From Candidatus Thorarchaeota archaeon (GTDB lineage Archaea; Asgardarchaeota; Thorarchaeia; Thorarchaeales; Thorarchaeaceae): 64,000 bases of DNA. The position numbers and the translations under genes were made by a program. The DNA is taken from the NCBI GenBank assembly GCA_003345545.1, contig PRDH01000076.1, forward strand, positions 1 through 64,000. The letters are read 5' to 3'. Below the pieces are notes generated by a model, which saw only the letters and a list, made by a program, of their open reading frames with translations, made no database searches and was not told where the DNA came from. Shown here piece by piece: positions 35,637-44,538 of this stretch (its first letter is position 1; each line of letters starts with the position of its first letter).

Positions 35637-36587
35637 GTGCAGGAATTGGATTCTAGATTGGAGTACAACGGTGTCATATTCGATGCTCACACGCATGCGA
35701 TAGATGCGAATGGTTTAGATATGTTAGTCGAAATTGAAACTGTCTTTGGAATCAATCAGGCACTACTGATCTGCCATAGTCAAGAAATCATGAGTTACGC
35801 AGAGAGAACGTATCCGGGTCGCTTCATATATGCGAAGTACTTCTCTGGTTCATCTCGTTTTACTGAAGGAGTGGGACCGATGTTGAAGGAAATCGCAACC
35901 CTGAAATCAGAAGGTTATCATCTCGCCAAAATGCAATCTGCACCAATGATGCGAGGACGTGCTTCCGCCAGTCCGGAATCGCTTCGATTGGACAGCAACG
36001 AAATGGCATGTTTCTTTGATGCTCTGATCGACGAGGGAGTCCCGTTCATGCTTCATCTCTCGGATCCCGATACCTACTATACCATTAATTATGCAGATCG
36101 TAGGTACTATACGTCAAAGGAACGTGACCTTGCTGAGCTCGAGGGAGTCATCGCCAGATATCCCAGCCTTCGATTTCAAATCGCCCACTTTGCCGCACAA
36201 CCTGAGATTCATAGGCTGGAGAATCTCGCGAGATGGTTCGAAACATATCCAAACTTCAATGTGGATACCGGCTCTGCGAGGTGGATGACAAGAGAGTTGA
36301 GCAAGGATTCCAGAAAGGCAAGAAGCTTCTTGATCAAGTACTCTGACAGACTTCACTTTGGAACAGACTGTGTTGCCTTCACCCCAGATCGAGGATACTA
36401 CGAGGGCAGGCATCTCGCTCTTCGTCTACTCTTGGAAACAGATGTCCGCAATGAGCCACTTCCCTTTACTGACGCAGATACTGCTGAAACAGGAGGGACC
36501 TTCATCAACGGACACAACCTTCCTGATTCAGTTTTGAAAAGAATCTATTGGGAAAATGCAGAACGCTTCTTCTCCGACTATCTGTAG
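35637..36587 (+). CDS. Amidohydrolase-2-family TIM-barrel hydrolase
   Basis: A 316-residue protein starting at GTG 35637. Motifs: FDAHTHA (strand-1 HxH), MLHLSDPD, a His in FQIAHFAA, and the final metal Asp in HFGTDCVAF. This is the amidohydrolase-2 family (PF04909), which includes decarboxylases and lactonases acting on cyclic acids. Substrate unknown. It is convergent with the DDAH-like gene, separated by 8 bp. Confidence 0.8.
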   Translation: MQELDSRLEYNGVIFDAHTHAIDANGLDMLVEIETVFGINQALLICHSQEIMSYAERTYPGRFIYAKYFSGSSRFTEGVGPMLKEIATLKSEGYHLAKMQSAPMMRGRASASPESLRLDSNEMACFFDALIDEGVPFMLHLSDPDTYYTINYADRRYYTSKERDLAELEGVIARYPSLRFQIAHFAAQPEIHRLENLARWFETYPNFNVDTGSARWMTRELSKDSRKARSFLIKYSDRLHFGTDCVAFTPDRGYYEGRHLALRLLLETDVRNEPLPFTDADTAETGGTFINGHNLPDSVLKRIYWENAERFFSDYL

Positions 36588-36595
36588 CCGTGGCA

Positions 36596-37348
36596 CTAGA
36601 ATATGATCGAGAGGCAGGTGAGCGCTCCTTCGCACTTCTCGAATTCGCTCATTTCTACGGGGAGGATATCAAAACCAGCCTCCTTCAGGAGCTGTATTGA
36701 CTTTGGATGCTTATCTGACATCAGAATCACATCGTCAATGGCAAGGGTGTTTGCAGCGTATGCCTCATCAGCTGGAACTACCAGTCTTCTGTACTTCCTC
36801 AACAAGGGATGGTCAGCAAAGCGCTGGGTGACAACAAACGTTCCAGCACCAAGGAATGTTACATGGCTCTTAAGATGGACTATCGTGGGATCCTCAACAA
36901 CTTCAATTCGGGTTCTGAGCATATCCGAGGTCTGGAAAACGCCCTCATGATTTGTTCTCTCAGTGATACCACTGATCAGGTATTTCTCGAGATGAATCAC
37001 ATCGCCCCCCTCAATGGTAGCAGGAGCTTGTATTCGCCTAAGGCGTTTGTACTCACGAAGTATCTCTTCGACCTGTTCTTCCTCACCGCGGCGGCTTTCC
37101 TTGGCCATTCGCGTGATGACAGCCTTGTCCCTATGGATGACTACGGTGTCTTCCACAAAGCAAGAGTCAGGATGTGCTTCATCAACGGGGAGCCGGATTA
37201 TCTCAAGGCCCAATTCGTTCAGAATCCTGCAGTACTCCTGATGTTGCCTAATCGCGACGCTGAGGTCCAGTGTGTGATGCAGTGGATGTGATGATATGCA
37301 TCCCTTGAAGCTTGACGGAGGAGAGCGAACAATTGCATGTTCTGTCAT
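36596..37348 (-). CDS. DDAH/arginine-deiminase-like hydrolase
   Basis: A 250-residue pentein-fold protein. Catalytic residues are visible: Glu66/Asp67 in CFVEDT, EGGD (113-116), His162 in LKSHVTFLG and nucleophile Cys245 in GALTCLS. This is the arrangement of dimethylarginine dimethylaminohydrolase and related guanidino-modifying enzymes, which hydrolyse (methyl)arginine to citrulline plus an amine. Length is typical for small DDAH forms. Archaeal members may act on a different guanidino or modified-arginine substrate; that remains open. Confidence 0.85.
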   Translation of the reverse strand: MTEHAIVRSPPSSFKGCISSHPLHHTLDLSVAIRQHQEYCRILNELGLEIIRLPVDEAHPDSCFVEDTVVIHRDKAVITRMAKESRRGEEEQVEEILREYKRLRRIQAPATIEGGDVIHLEKYLISGITERTNHEGVFQTSDMLRTRIEVVEDPTIVHLKSHVTFLGAGTFVVTQRFADHPLLRKYRRLVVPADEAYAANTLAIDDVILMSDKHPKSIQLLKEAGFDILPVEMSEFEKCEGALTCLSIIF

Positions 37349-37388
37349 TTAGATCAGATGAAAAAGTAGTGATTCTTCCGGATAAGTG

Positions 37389-37631
37389 TTATCTCCTCGA
37401 AGGGCGCTTGGAGAAATACTCTGTCAACTCAATCTGCTGGAATGGAGTGATTCTCCAGCCCCTACCTTTCATATTCCGTTCAACAGCTTCCTCTCGCTCC
37501 ATATTCTTGAGATGATAGAGAACAGTGGAGGAAGTGACACCAACATTCTTCGAAATCGTTGTAGTAGTGCTCCATTCTTCCTTGCCGATATTATCCAATA
37601 TCTTGGACCGCATGAGTAGGCCGCGTGGCAC
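37389..37631 (-). CDS. Small winged-helix regulator
   Basis: An 80-residue basic protein consisting of a single winged helix: RSKILDNIGKEEWSTTTTIS, then VGVTSSTVLYHLKNMEREE as the recognition helix and a wing. It resembles ArsR/TrmB-type regulators without a sensor domain. Downstream of the DDAH-like gene in antisense neighbourhood but with no overlap; target unknown. Confidence 0.7.
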   Translation of the reverse strand: MPRGLLMRSKILDNIGKEEWSTTTTISKNVGVTSSTVLYHLKNMEREEAVERNMKGRGWRITPFQQIELTEYFSKRPSRR

Positions 37632-37721
37632 ATTACGAAGACGTAGTAAATAGGCAAGACGATGAATAGTCAGAGTCCGACACCATCAAGAACTATGTAG
37701 AAATCGACTTTGAACTTTTGG

Positions 37722-38000
37722 TTACTTCAAGGGCGTACCGATAAGATGGACAAATGCTGCTGGTTCGTTGCCCTCTGAAATAGGCCGTATCCTATAGCTT
37801 GGATATGTATGGCTGAGTTTCGCTGCCACTCGCGTGCCCAGCAGTTTCTCAAAGATTGCAGCATTCCTGCCTCGCCAGAGATAGATTGTCTTGGTCTCAT
37901 GGACGATGTACACTAGCACCTTGTTCGTATCAACTATTACTCTGTCACCATGGAACTCTACCATCTTTGCCTGCGAGTCAATCTCGAATGCTTCGACCAT
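37722..38000 (-). CDS. Single-domain gelsolin-like protein
   Basis: A 92-residue protein from ATG 38000, behind a well-spaced GCAGGAG ribosome-binding site; a TATA-like TCATATAG lies near 38030 on the minus strand. Residues 27-88 read as one gelsolin/severin domain: a V-L-V-Y-I-V strand, T-K-T-I-Y-L-W-R-G (36-44), a helix with KLLGTRVAAKL, and the closing EGNEP-x2-F (76-83). Asgard archaea encode short gelsolins that bind actin, so it may regulate an Asgard actin. Calcium-site acidic residues are not confidently conserved, and the call is from pattern, not alignment. Confidence 0.7.
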   Translation of the reverse strand: MVEAFEIDSQAKMVEFHGDRVIVDTNKVLVYIVHETKTIYLWRGRNAAIFEKLLGTRVAAKLSHTYPSYRIRPISEGNEPAAFVHLIGTPLK

Positions 38001-38059
38001 TATACTCCTGCCTCGAATGTGCTTACTACCCTATATGACATTTTGGTGCGAGTCCTTCG

Positions 38060-38860
38060 ATGTCCAACATATCGTTATATCCGAACAAATATCATACAAG
38101 ACTACAAATTCAGAAACTAGAAATAAAGAGGCAGAGTGAGCGCCGCTTGTCAGGGATAAAATTCATTGACAGGGAAATCAGAAGGATTGATTTCAACATC
38201 GGAGGACTGACTGTATCATTCCCCCTGAATGCCATTCCAGATCAGGTCTATGATGCCATGGCAAATGCAGTAAACAAGTCAGCAGATCAATCGGATACCA
38301 TGAACGAACTGTACTCCTCACCGCTCATGAAGCCAACTGTGGCAACATTAAACGCATCGAATATCTTCCCAATAAACACAGCAAAGAAAGTCATAAGGCT
38401 GACACTCACTGATGAGGTTCTTCAAGAAACGATACATGAGCTTGAGGGCGCCGAGCTATCTTTCCAAGGTCGTCCATTCGAGGAAACATTAGACGAGAGA
38501 ATCGAGCTATATCAGAGGGTAATGCTGGATGACCGTAAGATTGACAGGTTCAGATTTGGTGCAGTCGAGATGTACGGTGACCGGACCTATCAGAATATTC
38601 TTAGAGACCCTCGCGTGACGCTCAATATGTATTGGACTCAGAAGCAGAAGCCTCAAGCTATAAGCTACCAGTTCAATTGCGTTGCCGAAATAGTCCCTCC
38701 TGGCACTCCGTTCTATCGATATATGCGCCTGATGCGGAGAATCTTCAGCTCAACAATCATCGACTTGCATGACGTACCTGATTATGTCTGCGCTTACAAA
38801 TTCTGGGTCTGTGAATCAAAGGAAAAATCGCTTGCGGAGAAAGCAGGCTTCGTTCCATGA
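38060..38860 (+). CDS. Hypothetical protein, weak flavin split-barrel resemblance
   Basis: A 266-residue protein. ATG 38060 overlaps AT-rich promoter-like DNA, so TTG 38147 is a credible later start. Residues 150-215 contain RFGAVEMYGDRTYQNILRDP and VTLNMYW, a weak reminder of DUF447-type flavin-binding split barrels. The C-terminus is aromatic- and Arg-rich. No active-site residues are recognised. Convergent with the VWA gene, one base apart. Confidence 0.5.
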   Translation: MSNISLYPNKYHTRLQIQKLEIKRQSERRLSGIKFIDREIRRIDFNIGGLTVSFPLNAIPDQVYDAMANAVNKSADQSDTMNELYSSPLMKPTVATLNASNIFPINTAKKVIRLTLTDEVLQETIHELEGAELSFQGRPFEETLDERIELYQRVMLDDRKIDRFRFGAVEMYGDRTYQNILRDPRVTLNMYWTQKQKPQAISYQFNCVAEIVPPGTPFYRYMRLMRRIFSSTIIDLHDVPDYVCAYKFWVCESKEKSLAEKAGFVP

Positions 38861-38861
38861 G

Positions 38862-41399
38862 TCAATAATTGGTGACCCTGAGTAGTTTGGCTGGCAATTC
38901 GTCAACCGAACAGACATCCAATAGGACACCATGAGCTTTCTTCACCAAACTGGAGGCTGCCTCCTTGTTGTGCTCATGAGTAGGAACAAGTACAATCATC
39001 TTTATTCCCAGAGGTTTCATCCTCTCTGCAAGATCTTCGCACATTTGCTGGTCACTGAGATACATGTCAGTGCCGAAAATGAATATCTTCTCCTTGGCTC
39101 GGGTGTCCTGGAAATTCCGGAGAGCAATCTTCATTGACTCTTGACCACCTGTACCTCCACCAGCTTTCACCTCAAGAAGGTCCGAGGCAACTTTTTCAAC
39201 AGATACATTACGATCGGCGATATCTTTGACGACATAAGTAGAGCTGTCAAATAAGACAACTCCGAAATCGTCCTTCCTTATGCCATAGAGGCCGGCCATC
39301 ACGGAGATTGCAAGCATTCCAAGTTTCTTTGGCGAGTCCATTGAGCCACTCTTATCTAAAGCCCAAAAGAAGGCACGATGGCCCATATAGGTCTCAGACA
39401 CGAGAAAGTCAGAAGTTTCGACAATCCCAAAGTCCGTACGACCTTGAGAGAGGAGAAAATCAATGGTTTCCTCAAGGTCAATGAGATCCATGTCATCGCC
39501 AATTCTGAATGGTCTGACTGTAGTGGACTCCTGTATCCCACCAAGCATGCTGCTGCCCATGGTCTGCCTAGCATACCTCATTCCCAGGTCAATAAGAAGT
39601 CGCCCTGCAATGTCATGCAGTTTCTGTTTGAGCTCAAGAGGTAGTTCATCCCTATAGGCGTACCAAATCCTTATGATGTTCGTTGCAGGGCCTGCCAAGA
39701 GACCTCCCATTACCATGTTAGCCCTATCCTTGTCATATGGTTGAGCATGTGCGCCGGATTCAGAAGGCCGGTAGCTGTACCTCCGACTCTGCATTCCCGA
39801 TCCTTGTGTGCCCAGCGCCGCATGGAGGTCTTCATGGGCCACCGCACCGAGGGCGCTCTGATTGCCCATCTGCATGGCTATGTTTCCAAGTTGCTGTAGC
39901 TGCTGTCGGTTCAGTCCTGCCGAAGACATAAGATTGTGCAATCTCTCGAAATCATCCAATCCCGACTGTATGAGCTTCTTTATGACTTCAAATGAGGGAT
40001 TGATAAGTTCTAGTATCTCCTCCTCGTTCATGCCGAGTTTCGAACCGGCTCTCCGAATAGCATCAGCTGAAGGAGCCTGTCCCAGTCTTGAAACATGTTT
40101 CACTGTCTGCCTGAGATGCTGTTTAGTTGGAGACCTCTCAACAGCTCCGTCAGCCAACTTGCTCATGGCACTGTCCCATTGTTGCATGGTCGTCTTGTCA
40201 GAAAGATGCTGGCGAAGCGATTGATTCTGAGAAAGAGCTGATCTAAGAAAGTCTGAGGGGGAAGAACGAGAGTCTGCACTCTCAATTAGGCTCTGGATCA
40301 GTCTACTCAACAAGCTCTGCCAATTCGTGTTCGCACGAGCATTCTCAGCTAGCTGCCGAATATCCACCCTGTTACTTGCTCCAGAATCGAATAGCTGATC
40401 GTACTGCTCAAGGAGGTCATCCATGATGTCCATTCCCGTTGCATCCTTTATCTTCTGAGCGAAGGCTGCCGCATCACTCAGCGAAAACTGCCTTGGAGCA
40501 TCATTGGTGAATTTGTCCAGATTATCGGGAACTCGCCCTAGTTCTCTGGCATAGTCTGCGGCATCACTCAGATTGTCAATAGCATCCTGGAGCTTCTGGC
40601 TCATTGCCTCTTGTTGTTCGCTTGTCAGCGATCCAAGCTCCTCCATATGCCTCAGGGCACGCGCTGCTGTTGTCGTGTCTCGCTCAGCCAATTTCGCAAA
40701 ACGCTCTTCAATGTCTTGGTCTCCTCTAAGAGAACTTGCCGCAATCTGTTCAGCAGCATTAGGTGAATTACAGACTTCATCAAGACAGTCTAATGCTCGC
40801 GAATTCTCGAAGTCCTTTGTTGAGAGGCCTCCGAAAAGTCCCACGAGCTCGCGACCCGCCATTTCCTTGAGCTCACGGTCACTTGTTACGCCTCGAAGAA
40901 CAATATCACCATCAGTGAGATAGTCGCGAGCAGCATCATAGAGGCTCTTGTTTCGCTTCTTCCGCAGCTTGAGAAGGTACTCGTATCCTGCCTCGACTCT
41001 ATCCTTCCTGATAGCCTTCGCAAGTTCCTGTTCGCGCCTGATTTGGTCCATGACTCTTGACAGCGCATCAGTCGTCCCCTGCTGTTTGCCAACCTGTTGT
41101 TGGTCAGGTGGTATCTTCTTATTCTCAATCTCGCGACCAAGGAGGATGTCCTCAGCAACTTCTCTCGCAATCACTTGGTCAGGTGGAAAAGTCGTATAGA
41201 CGGCCGCATCCAGAAAGTCTTCCAGGGACAGTCGCCCATTCCGAAAGTAACGGGCTAATAGGAGTTGGGGAATGGACTGAGTCTGACGGATACTAGGCCT
41301 CCTAGTCACATCTTTCCTCATTCGCATCTGTTCTGTGAACTCTTGGGCGAAGATAGGCGCACTGCTTGGAAGAGGAGACATCTTGGGCTGGGCTGCCAT
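38862..41399 (-). CDS. VWA-domain protein, CoxE-like partner of MoxR ATPase
   Basis: An 845-residue protein. Residues 1-620 are helical and Gln/Ala/Asp-rich, with repeated helices. The C-terminal 190 residues are a von Willebrand A domain with the MIDAS motif DKSGSMD and a downstream Asp in FGTDMYLSD. It follows the MoxR gene by 5 bp in the same direction, the usual MoxR-VWA pairing in which the AAA+ ATPase and the VWA protein remodel or mature a metalloprotein or complex. The long helical N-terminal region is unusual for CoxE-type proteins. Confidence 0.8.
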   Translation of the reverse strand: MAAQPKMSPLPSSAPIFAQEFTEQMRMRKDVTRRPSIRQTQSIPQLLLARYFRNGRLSLEDFLDAAVYTTFPPDQVIAREVAEDILLGREIENKKIPPDQQQVGKQQGTTDALSRVMDQIRREQELAKAIRKDRVEAGYEYLLKLRKKRNKSLYDAARDYLTDGDIVLRGVTSDRELKEMAGRELVGLFGGLSTKDFENSRALDCLDEVCNSPNAAEQIAASSLRGDQDIEERFAKLAERDTTTAARALRHMEELGSLTSEQQEAMSQKLQDAIDNLSDAADYARELGRVPDNLDKFTNDAPRQFSLSDAAAFAQKIKDATGMDIMDDLLEQYDQLFDSGASNRVDIRQLAENARANTNWQSLLSRLIQSLIESADSRSSPSDFLRSALSQNQSLRQHLSDKTTMQQWDSAMSKLADGAVERSPTKQHLRQTVKHVSRLGQAPSADAIRRAGSKLGMNEEEILELINPSFEVIKKLIQSGLDDFERLHNLMSSAGLNRQQLQQLGNIAMQMGNQSALGAVAHEDLHAALGTQGSGMQSRRYSYRPSESGAHAQPYDKDRANMVMGGLLAGPATNIIRIWYAYRDELPLELKQKLHDIAGRLLIDLGMRYARQTMGSSMLGGIQESTTVRPFRIGDDMDLIDLEETIDFLLSQGRTDFGIVETSDFLVSETYMGHRAFFWALDKSGSMDSPKKLGMLAISVMAGLYGIRKDDFGVVLFDSSTYVVKDIADRNVSVEKVASDLLEVKAGGGTGGQESMKIALRNFQDTRAKEKIFIFGTDMYLSDQQMCEDLAERMKPLGIKMIVLVPTHEHNKEAASSLVKKAHGVLLDVCSVDELPAKLLRVTNY

Positions 41400-41404
41400 T
41401 CGGA

Positions 41405-42313
41405 CTAGCTCCCGAGGCTCGTTCGGACAAGGGAGTTCACAGCTGGCTCTGCATCAATCCCCGGCCTGAAGCGAAGAGCACCTAGAAGCACATGCGTTGC
41501 TGCCGACGACAGAGTGGCATGCGAGATGTTCTTCTCTTTCTGGCGCTTTGTCATTTCAGCGGACAGGCGAGCAATAGAGATGCCTGCCCGGATGCTTGCA
41601 GGAGTCTCAATATCGGTGCTCATGCGCGTGGCGGACACTAGCCCATAGATCTTCTCCAAGATGGCATCAGATAGCTCGTACTCGGGGCTGTTCATTTTGA
41701 TGATCTCAAGTTCTGTTTCCTTTCGTGGGTAACTGAGCCGAATCCAGACTCGGATTCGGTCTCTCAGCGCCTCGCTCAGTCTATGAGCTCCACTCATCTC
41801 CTCTGGATTCATTGTGAGCACAGGAAAGAATCCCTCATTTGCCTTGATTCTGCCCAAACGTTGCACACTTATCGAACCCTCCTCAAATGGATCTAATAGC
41901 GAATTCTGAACGTATTCGCTGAGTCGGTTCCCTTCATTCAGACCGAAGACGCCCCCAAATACCATGCTCCTTAGCAACGGACCTGGCTCAAATGCTTCAA
42001 GGGTGAATCCCTTGTTGAGGACTATGCTTGGATTGAAAGCTCCGATGAGGTGAGAAGGCCGTACACCCTCATCTCCAGTTATCCAATAGAGGTCGCGTCC
42101 TGTCTTCTCAGCATAGGCTCGCAGAATCAGCGTCTTTCCGACCCCAGGCGGACCAACTATTCCAGGAATCAGATGTGCGTTCTCGCAATCCTCCAGAACA
42201 TCAAAGGCATCGGCATACTGCTCCTTTATGACTATCCGGACCTTCTCCTTCTGAGCTGCATCCAATCGTTCTTCGAAGCTTTTCTTGAATCGTGTCATCT
42301 CAGTGTGCAACAT
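41405..42313 (-). CDS. MoxR-family AAA+ ATPase with unusual Walker B
   Basis: A 302-residue AAA+ protein. Walker A is GPPGVGKT (54-61); sensor-1 lies in VLTMNPEE. Walker B reads GLNEGNR, with Asn126 in place of the usual Asp and Glu127 kept, where MoxR proteins normally have DEINR. The C-terminal lid has the R-I-S/A-R arginine pattern. MoxR ATPases act as chaperones with VWA partners, which is the next gene. The altered Walker B could slow ATP hydrolysis or be a tolerated change. Confidence 0.82.
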   Translation of the reverse strand: MLHTEMTRFKKSFEERLDAAQKEKVRIVIKEQYADAFDVLEDCENAHLIPGIVGPPGVGKTLILRAYAEKTGRDLYWITGDEGVRPSHLIGAFNPSIVLNKGFTLEAFEPGPLLRSMVFGGVFGLNEGNRLSEYVQNSLLDPFEEGSISVQRLGRIKANEGFFPVLTMNPEEMSGAHRLSEALRDRIRVWIRLSYPRKETELEIIKMNSPEYELSDAILEKIYGLVSATRMSTDIETPASIRAGISIARLSAEMTKRQKEKNISHATLSSAATHVLLGALRFRPGIDAEPAVNSLVRTSLGS

Positions 42314-42414
42314 AGTGCCCCCGTTATGTCATGATAGAGGAGTGTTAGTGAGAGATATCGTTTTCACTCTCACAGGTCGATTGATAAGGGTTACTTCTGA
42401 TGCAGCACTGCATA

Positions 42415-43407
42415 TCAAGCAGTGCCTAGTTCAGGATAGGCATAGAGGGCTGGCTGCCCTCCTGTATGCCAAAACACTGTGGGGGAGTCCGATGGAATGT
42501 CGCCATTCAGTGCCATTCTCACGAGGGCGAGACCAGCCTTTCCTGTATAGACAGGGTCGAGGATTATTCCGTCCATCTTGGCGAACATCCCAAGACTAGT
42601 CCTGACGCCGTCACTTAGCACGCCATATCCCTCACCTATGTAGGTGTCATCGACCAGGACATTCGGCTTGAAGCTGCCTACCTCAGGATACTCATCTATG
42701 ACGCGAGAGATCAGGCTACACACTCGATCACGAGTCGTTTCTGCATCACTCAGAACACTCACTCCGACTATTTCCACATTAAGATCGAGCATATGAGCAC
42801 CAATGATGAGGCCTGCGAGGGTGCCACCAGTTCCGGTGGCGACTAGGATTCTATCAGGAAGGAATCCCTCCTTTTGGGCCTGAACCTGGAGTTCTTCCAT
42901 GGCTATTGCGTAGGCAATTGCGCCAACAGGCATTTCTGCACCTGCGGGAACTGCATATGGATTCAGACCAAAGTCCTTCAGAGTTTCTACCACCTCATCA
43001 AGTCGCGTCTTCAGGGTCAGAACGCTTTCGTCAGGGTAGAACTTCAATTCAGCACCAAGCAACTTGTCCAGGAGCAGGTTGCCAGTGTAGTTTGGGGGTT
43101 CCTTACCTCCAAGGAGAAGGATACAGCGTAGACCTGCTATTGCGCAAGCTGCTGCTGTCTGCCTGCAGTGGTTACTTTGCACGCCACCCACCGTGACAAT
43201 TGTATCTGCTCGGTTCTTTCGAGCATCACCTAGTACGAATTCGAGTTTTCGAGCCTTGTTGCCTCCAAGGGATAGGCCAGTCTGATCATCACGTTTTATC
43301 CACAACTCTTCTAGGCCGATTGAATTGCCAAGGTTCTTCAGTCTGTGAAGGGGAGTGGGCAAGAACGCAAGCCTCTCACGGGGCAGAGAGTCGAACAACT
43401 CAACCAC
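42415..43407 (-). CDS. PLP-dependent D-cysteine desulfhydrase/ACC-deaminase-like enzyme
   Basis: A 330-residue fold-type-II PLP enzyme. The Schiff-base Lys lies in GGNKARKLEF; phosphate-binding elements follow as TVGGVQSNHCRQTAAA and GTGGT. The family includes D-cysteine desulfhydrase and 1-aminocyclopropane-1-carboxylate deaminase, which differ by a few active-site residues I cannot reliably read. It starts with GTG 43407 and overlaps the stop of the VIT1-like gene by 8 bases, so the two are likely co-expressed. Confidence 0.85.
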   Translation of the reverse strand: MVELFDSLPRERLAFLPTPLHRLKNLGNSIGLEELWIKRDDQTGLSLGGNKARKLEFVLGDARKNRADTIVTVGGVQSNHCRQTAAACAIAGLRCILLLGGKEPPNYTGNLLLDKLLGAELKFYPDESVLTLKTRLDEVVETLKDFGLNPYAVPAGAEMPVGAIAYAIAMEELQVQAQKEGFLPDRILVATGTGGTLAGLIIGAHMLDLNVEIVGVSVLSDAETTRDRVCSLISRVIDEYPEVGSFKPNVLVDDTYIGEGYGVLSDGVRTSLGMFAKMDGIILDPVYTGKAGLALVRMALNGDIPSDSPTVFWHTGGQPALYAYPELGTA

Positions 43408-44104
43408 CAGCTCCTGTCACCCATGAAACAACATACATCAACGCGGCAGTGATGATTCCAGCAAAGAGTGTCTTGGCGCCATAGCTCCAAATATTCTTCT
43501 TGGAGACTGCGCCCAGGAATAATCCGAGTAGGAATAGTATAACCATACAGATGCCTACTGATAGATAGAGAGCCACGTTATAGTCTAGGTAACCAGCAGG
43601 CACAAAGAGAAGTGGTATGATGATGAGAAAAGCTGCGACTGCTGGGGAAGCTCCATCAACTATGGCCACTACGACAGATGTAGTCCTTCCAGCTCTTGCA
43701 TACATTGAGTCGCTCATATCTGTCAACATCGCACGACCCAGATTCTCGACTTCGCGATCGCGCTCAGCACTCTCAGCTAGATATGAGCCACTAAAGCCAG
43801 AAACGGCCATAGCAATACTCGTTCCGAATGCGGCCAACAGAATTGCGGCAAAACCAGGTTCTGGATTGGACGGATTGATTGTGAGAAGACCACCCAAGAC
43901 TAACCCCAGCATAGTGAGTGCTCCATCAAAAGCATTCATTGCCAGATATCTTCGGGCAATCTCCACGCCACGAGTGAGCTCCAATGCCCTCATGACTCGA
44001 TGAATAAGCCCACCTTCACGAGCTGCATGCTGTCCTTCTTTGTCGTGAGCGTCAACCAAGGGAGATGTTTCTCCGTTAATGGATTTGAGTTCCCCTACCT
44101 GCAC
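43400..44104 (-). CDS. VIT1/CCC1-family metal transporter-like protein
   Basis: A 234-residue membrane protein. A 45-residue charged N-terminus precedes five helices with RRYLAMNAFDGALTMLG, GTSIAMAVSGFSGSYLAE and an acidic cytosolic loop of the kind that binds metal in VIT proteins. CCC1/VIT1 proteins move Fe2+ or Mn2+ into compartments or out of the cell. Coupling to a PLP sulfur or amino-acid enzyme hints at Fe/S supply, an inference from adjacency only. Confidence 0.75.
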   Translation of the reverse strand: MQVGELKSINGETSPLVDAHDKEGQHAAREGGLIHRVMRALELTRGVEIARRYLAMNAFDGALTMLGLVLGGLLTINPSNPEPGFAAILLAAFGTSIAMAVSGFSGSYLAESAERDREVENLGRAMLTDMSDSMYARAGRTTSVVVAIVDGASPAVAAFLIIIPLLFVPAGYLDYNVALYLSVGICMVILFLLGLFLGAVSKKNIWSYGAKTLFAGIITAALMYVVSWVTGAGG

Positions 44105-44160
44105 TCAGTTATAAGCTAGATGGCAGCAGCTGCTGGGATTCATAATCTGAACGAACCCTT

Positions 44161-44352
44161 CTAGGGCAGCCAGCCAAACAGACCGGACCATGGGCCATAT
44201 ATCCCAATCAGTACGAGGAGTACGATGATAAGGATGGCAAAGCATAGTAAATACAGCCAGCACTCGCAGATTCGTTGACAACAGCCCTTCTTAGCAACAG
44301 GCTGCGGGGGTTGTTTGGATCCATAATCACCGGGCATTGGAATCTCAGTCAT
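44161..44352 (-). CDS. 63-residue single-helix Cys-rich microprotein
   Basis: Pro/Gln-rich N-terminus, then KKGCCQRICECW (four cysteines) immediately before one membrane helix (about 32-52) and a short Gly/Trp tail. Cysteines beside the bilayer could be lipidated or bind metal. Length and composition resemble eukaryote-like CYSTM peptides superficially; no homology is claimed. Start ATG 44352. Confidence 0.5.
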   Translation of the reverse strand: MTEIPMPGDYGSKQPPQPVAKKGCCQRICECWLYLLCFAILIIVLLVLIGIYGPWSGLFGWLP

Positions 44353-44538
44353 TCTTACGACCTCATTTCATCAGGCAACTTCAGGGACCGATGCACATGC
44401 CCCTCTTATGAGGATTGCTTGCGTCTACTGTCCATGCAACGCTGGCCCAGTTGGCCAAGCAATTCGCAGGCGCAGATGTTTTAAGCCTCCGAAAGGAAGG
44501 AATAACATTCTGTGTAGCGTGATTTGAGGAGAAGTGCT

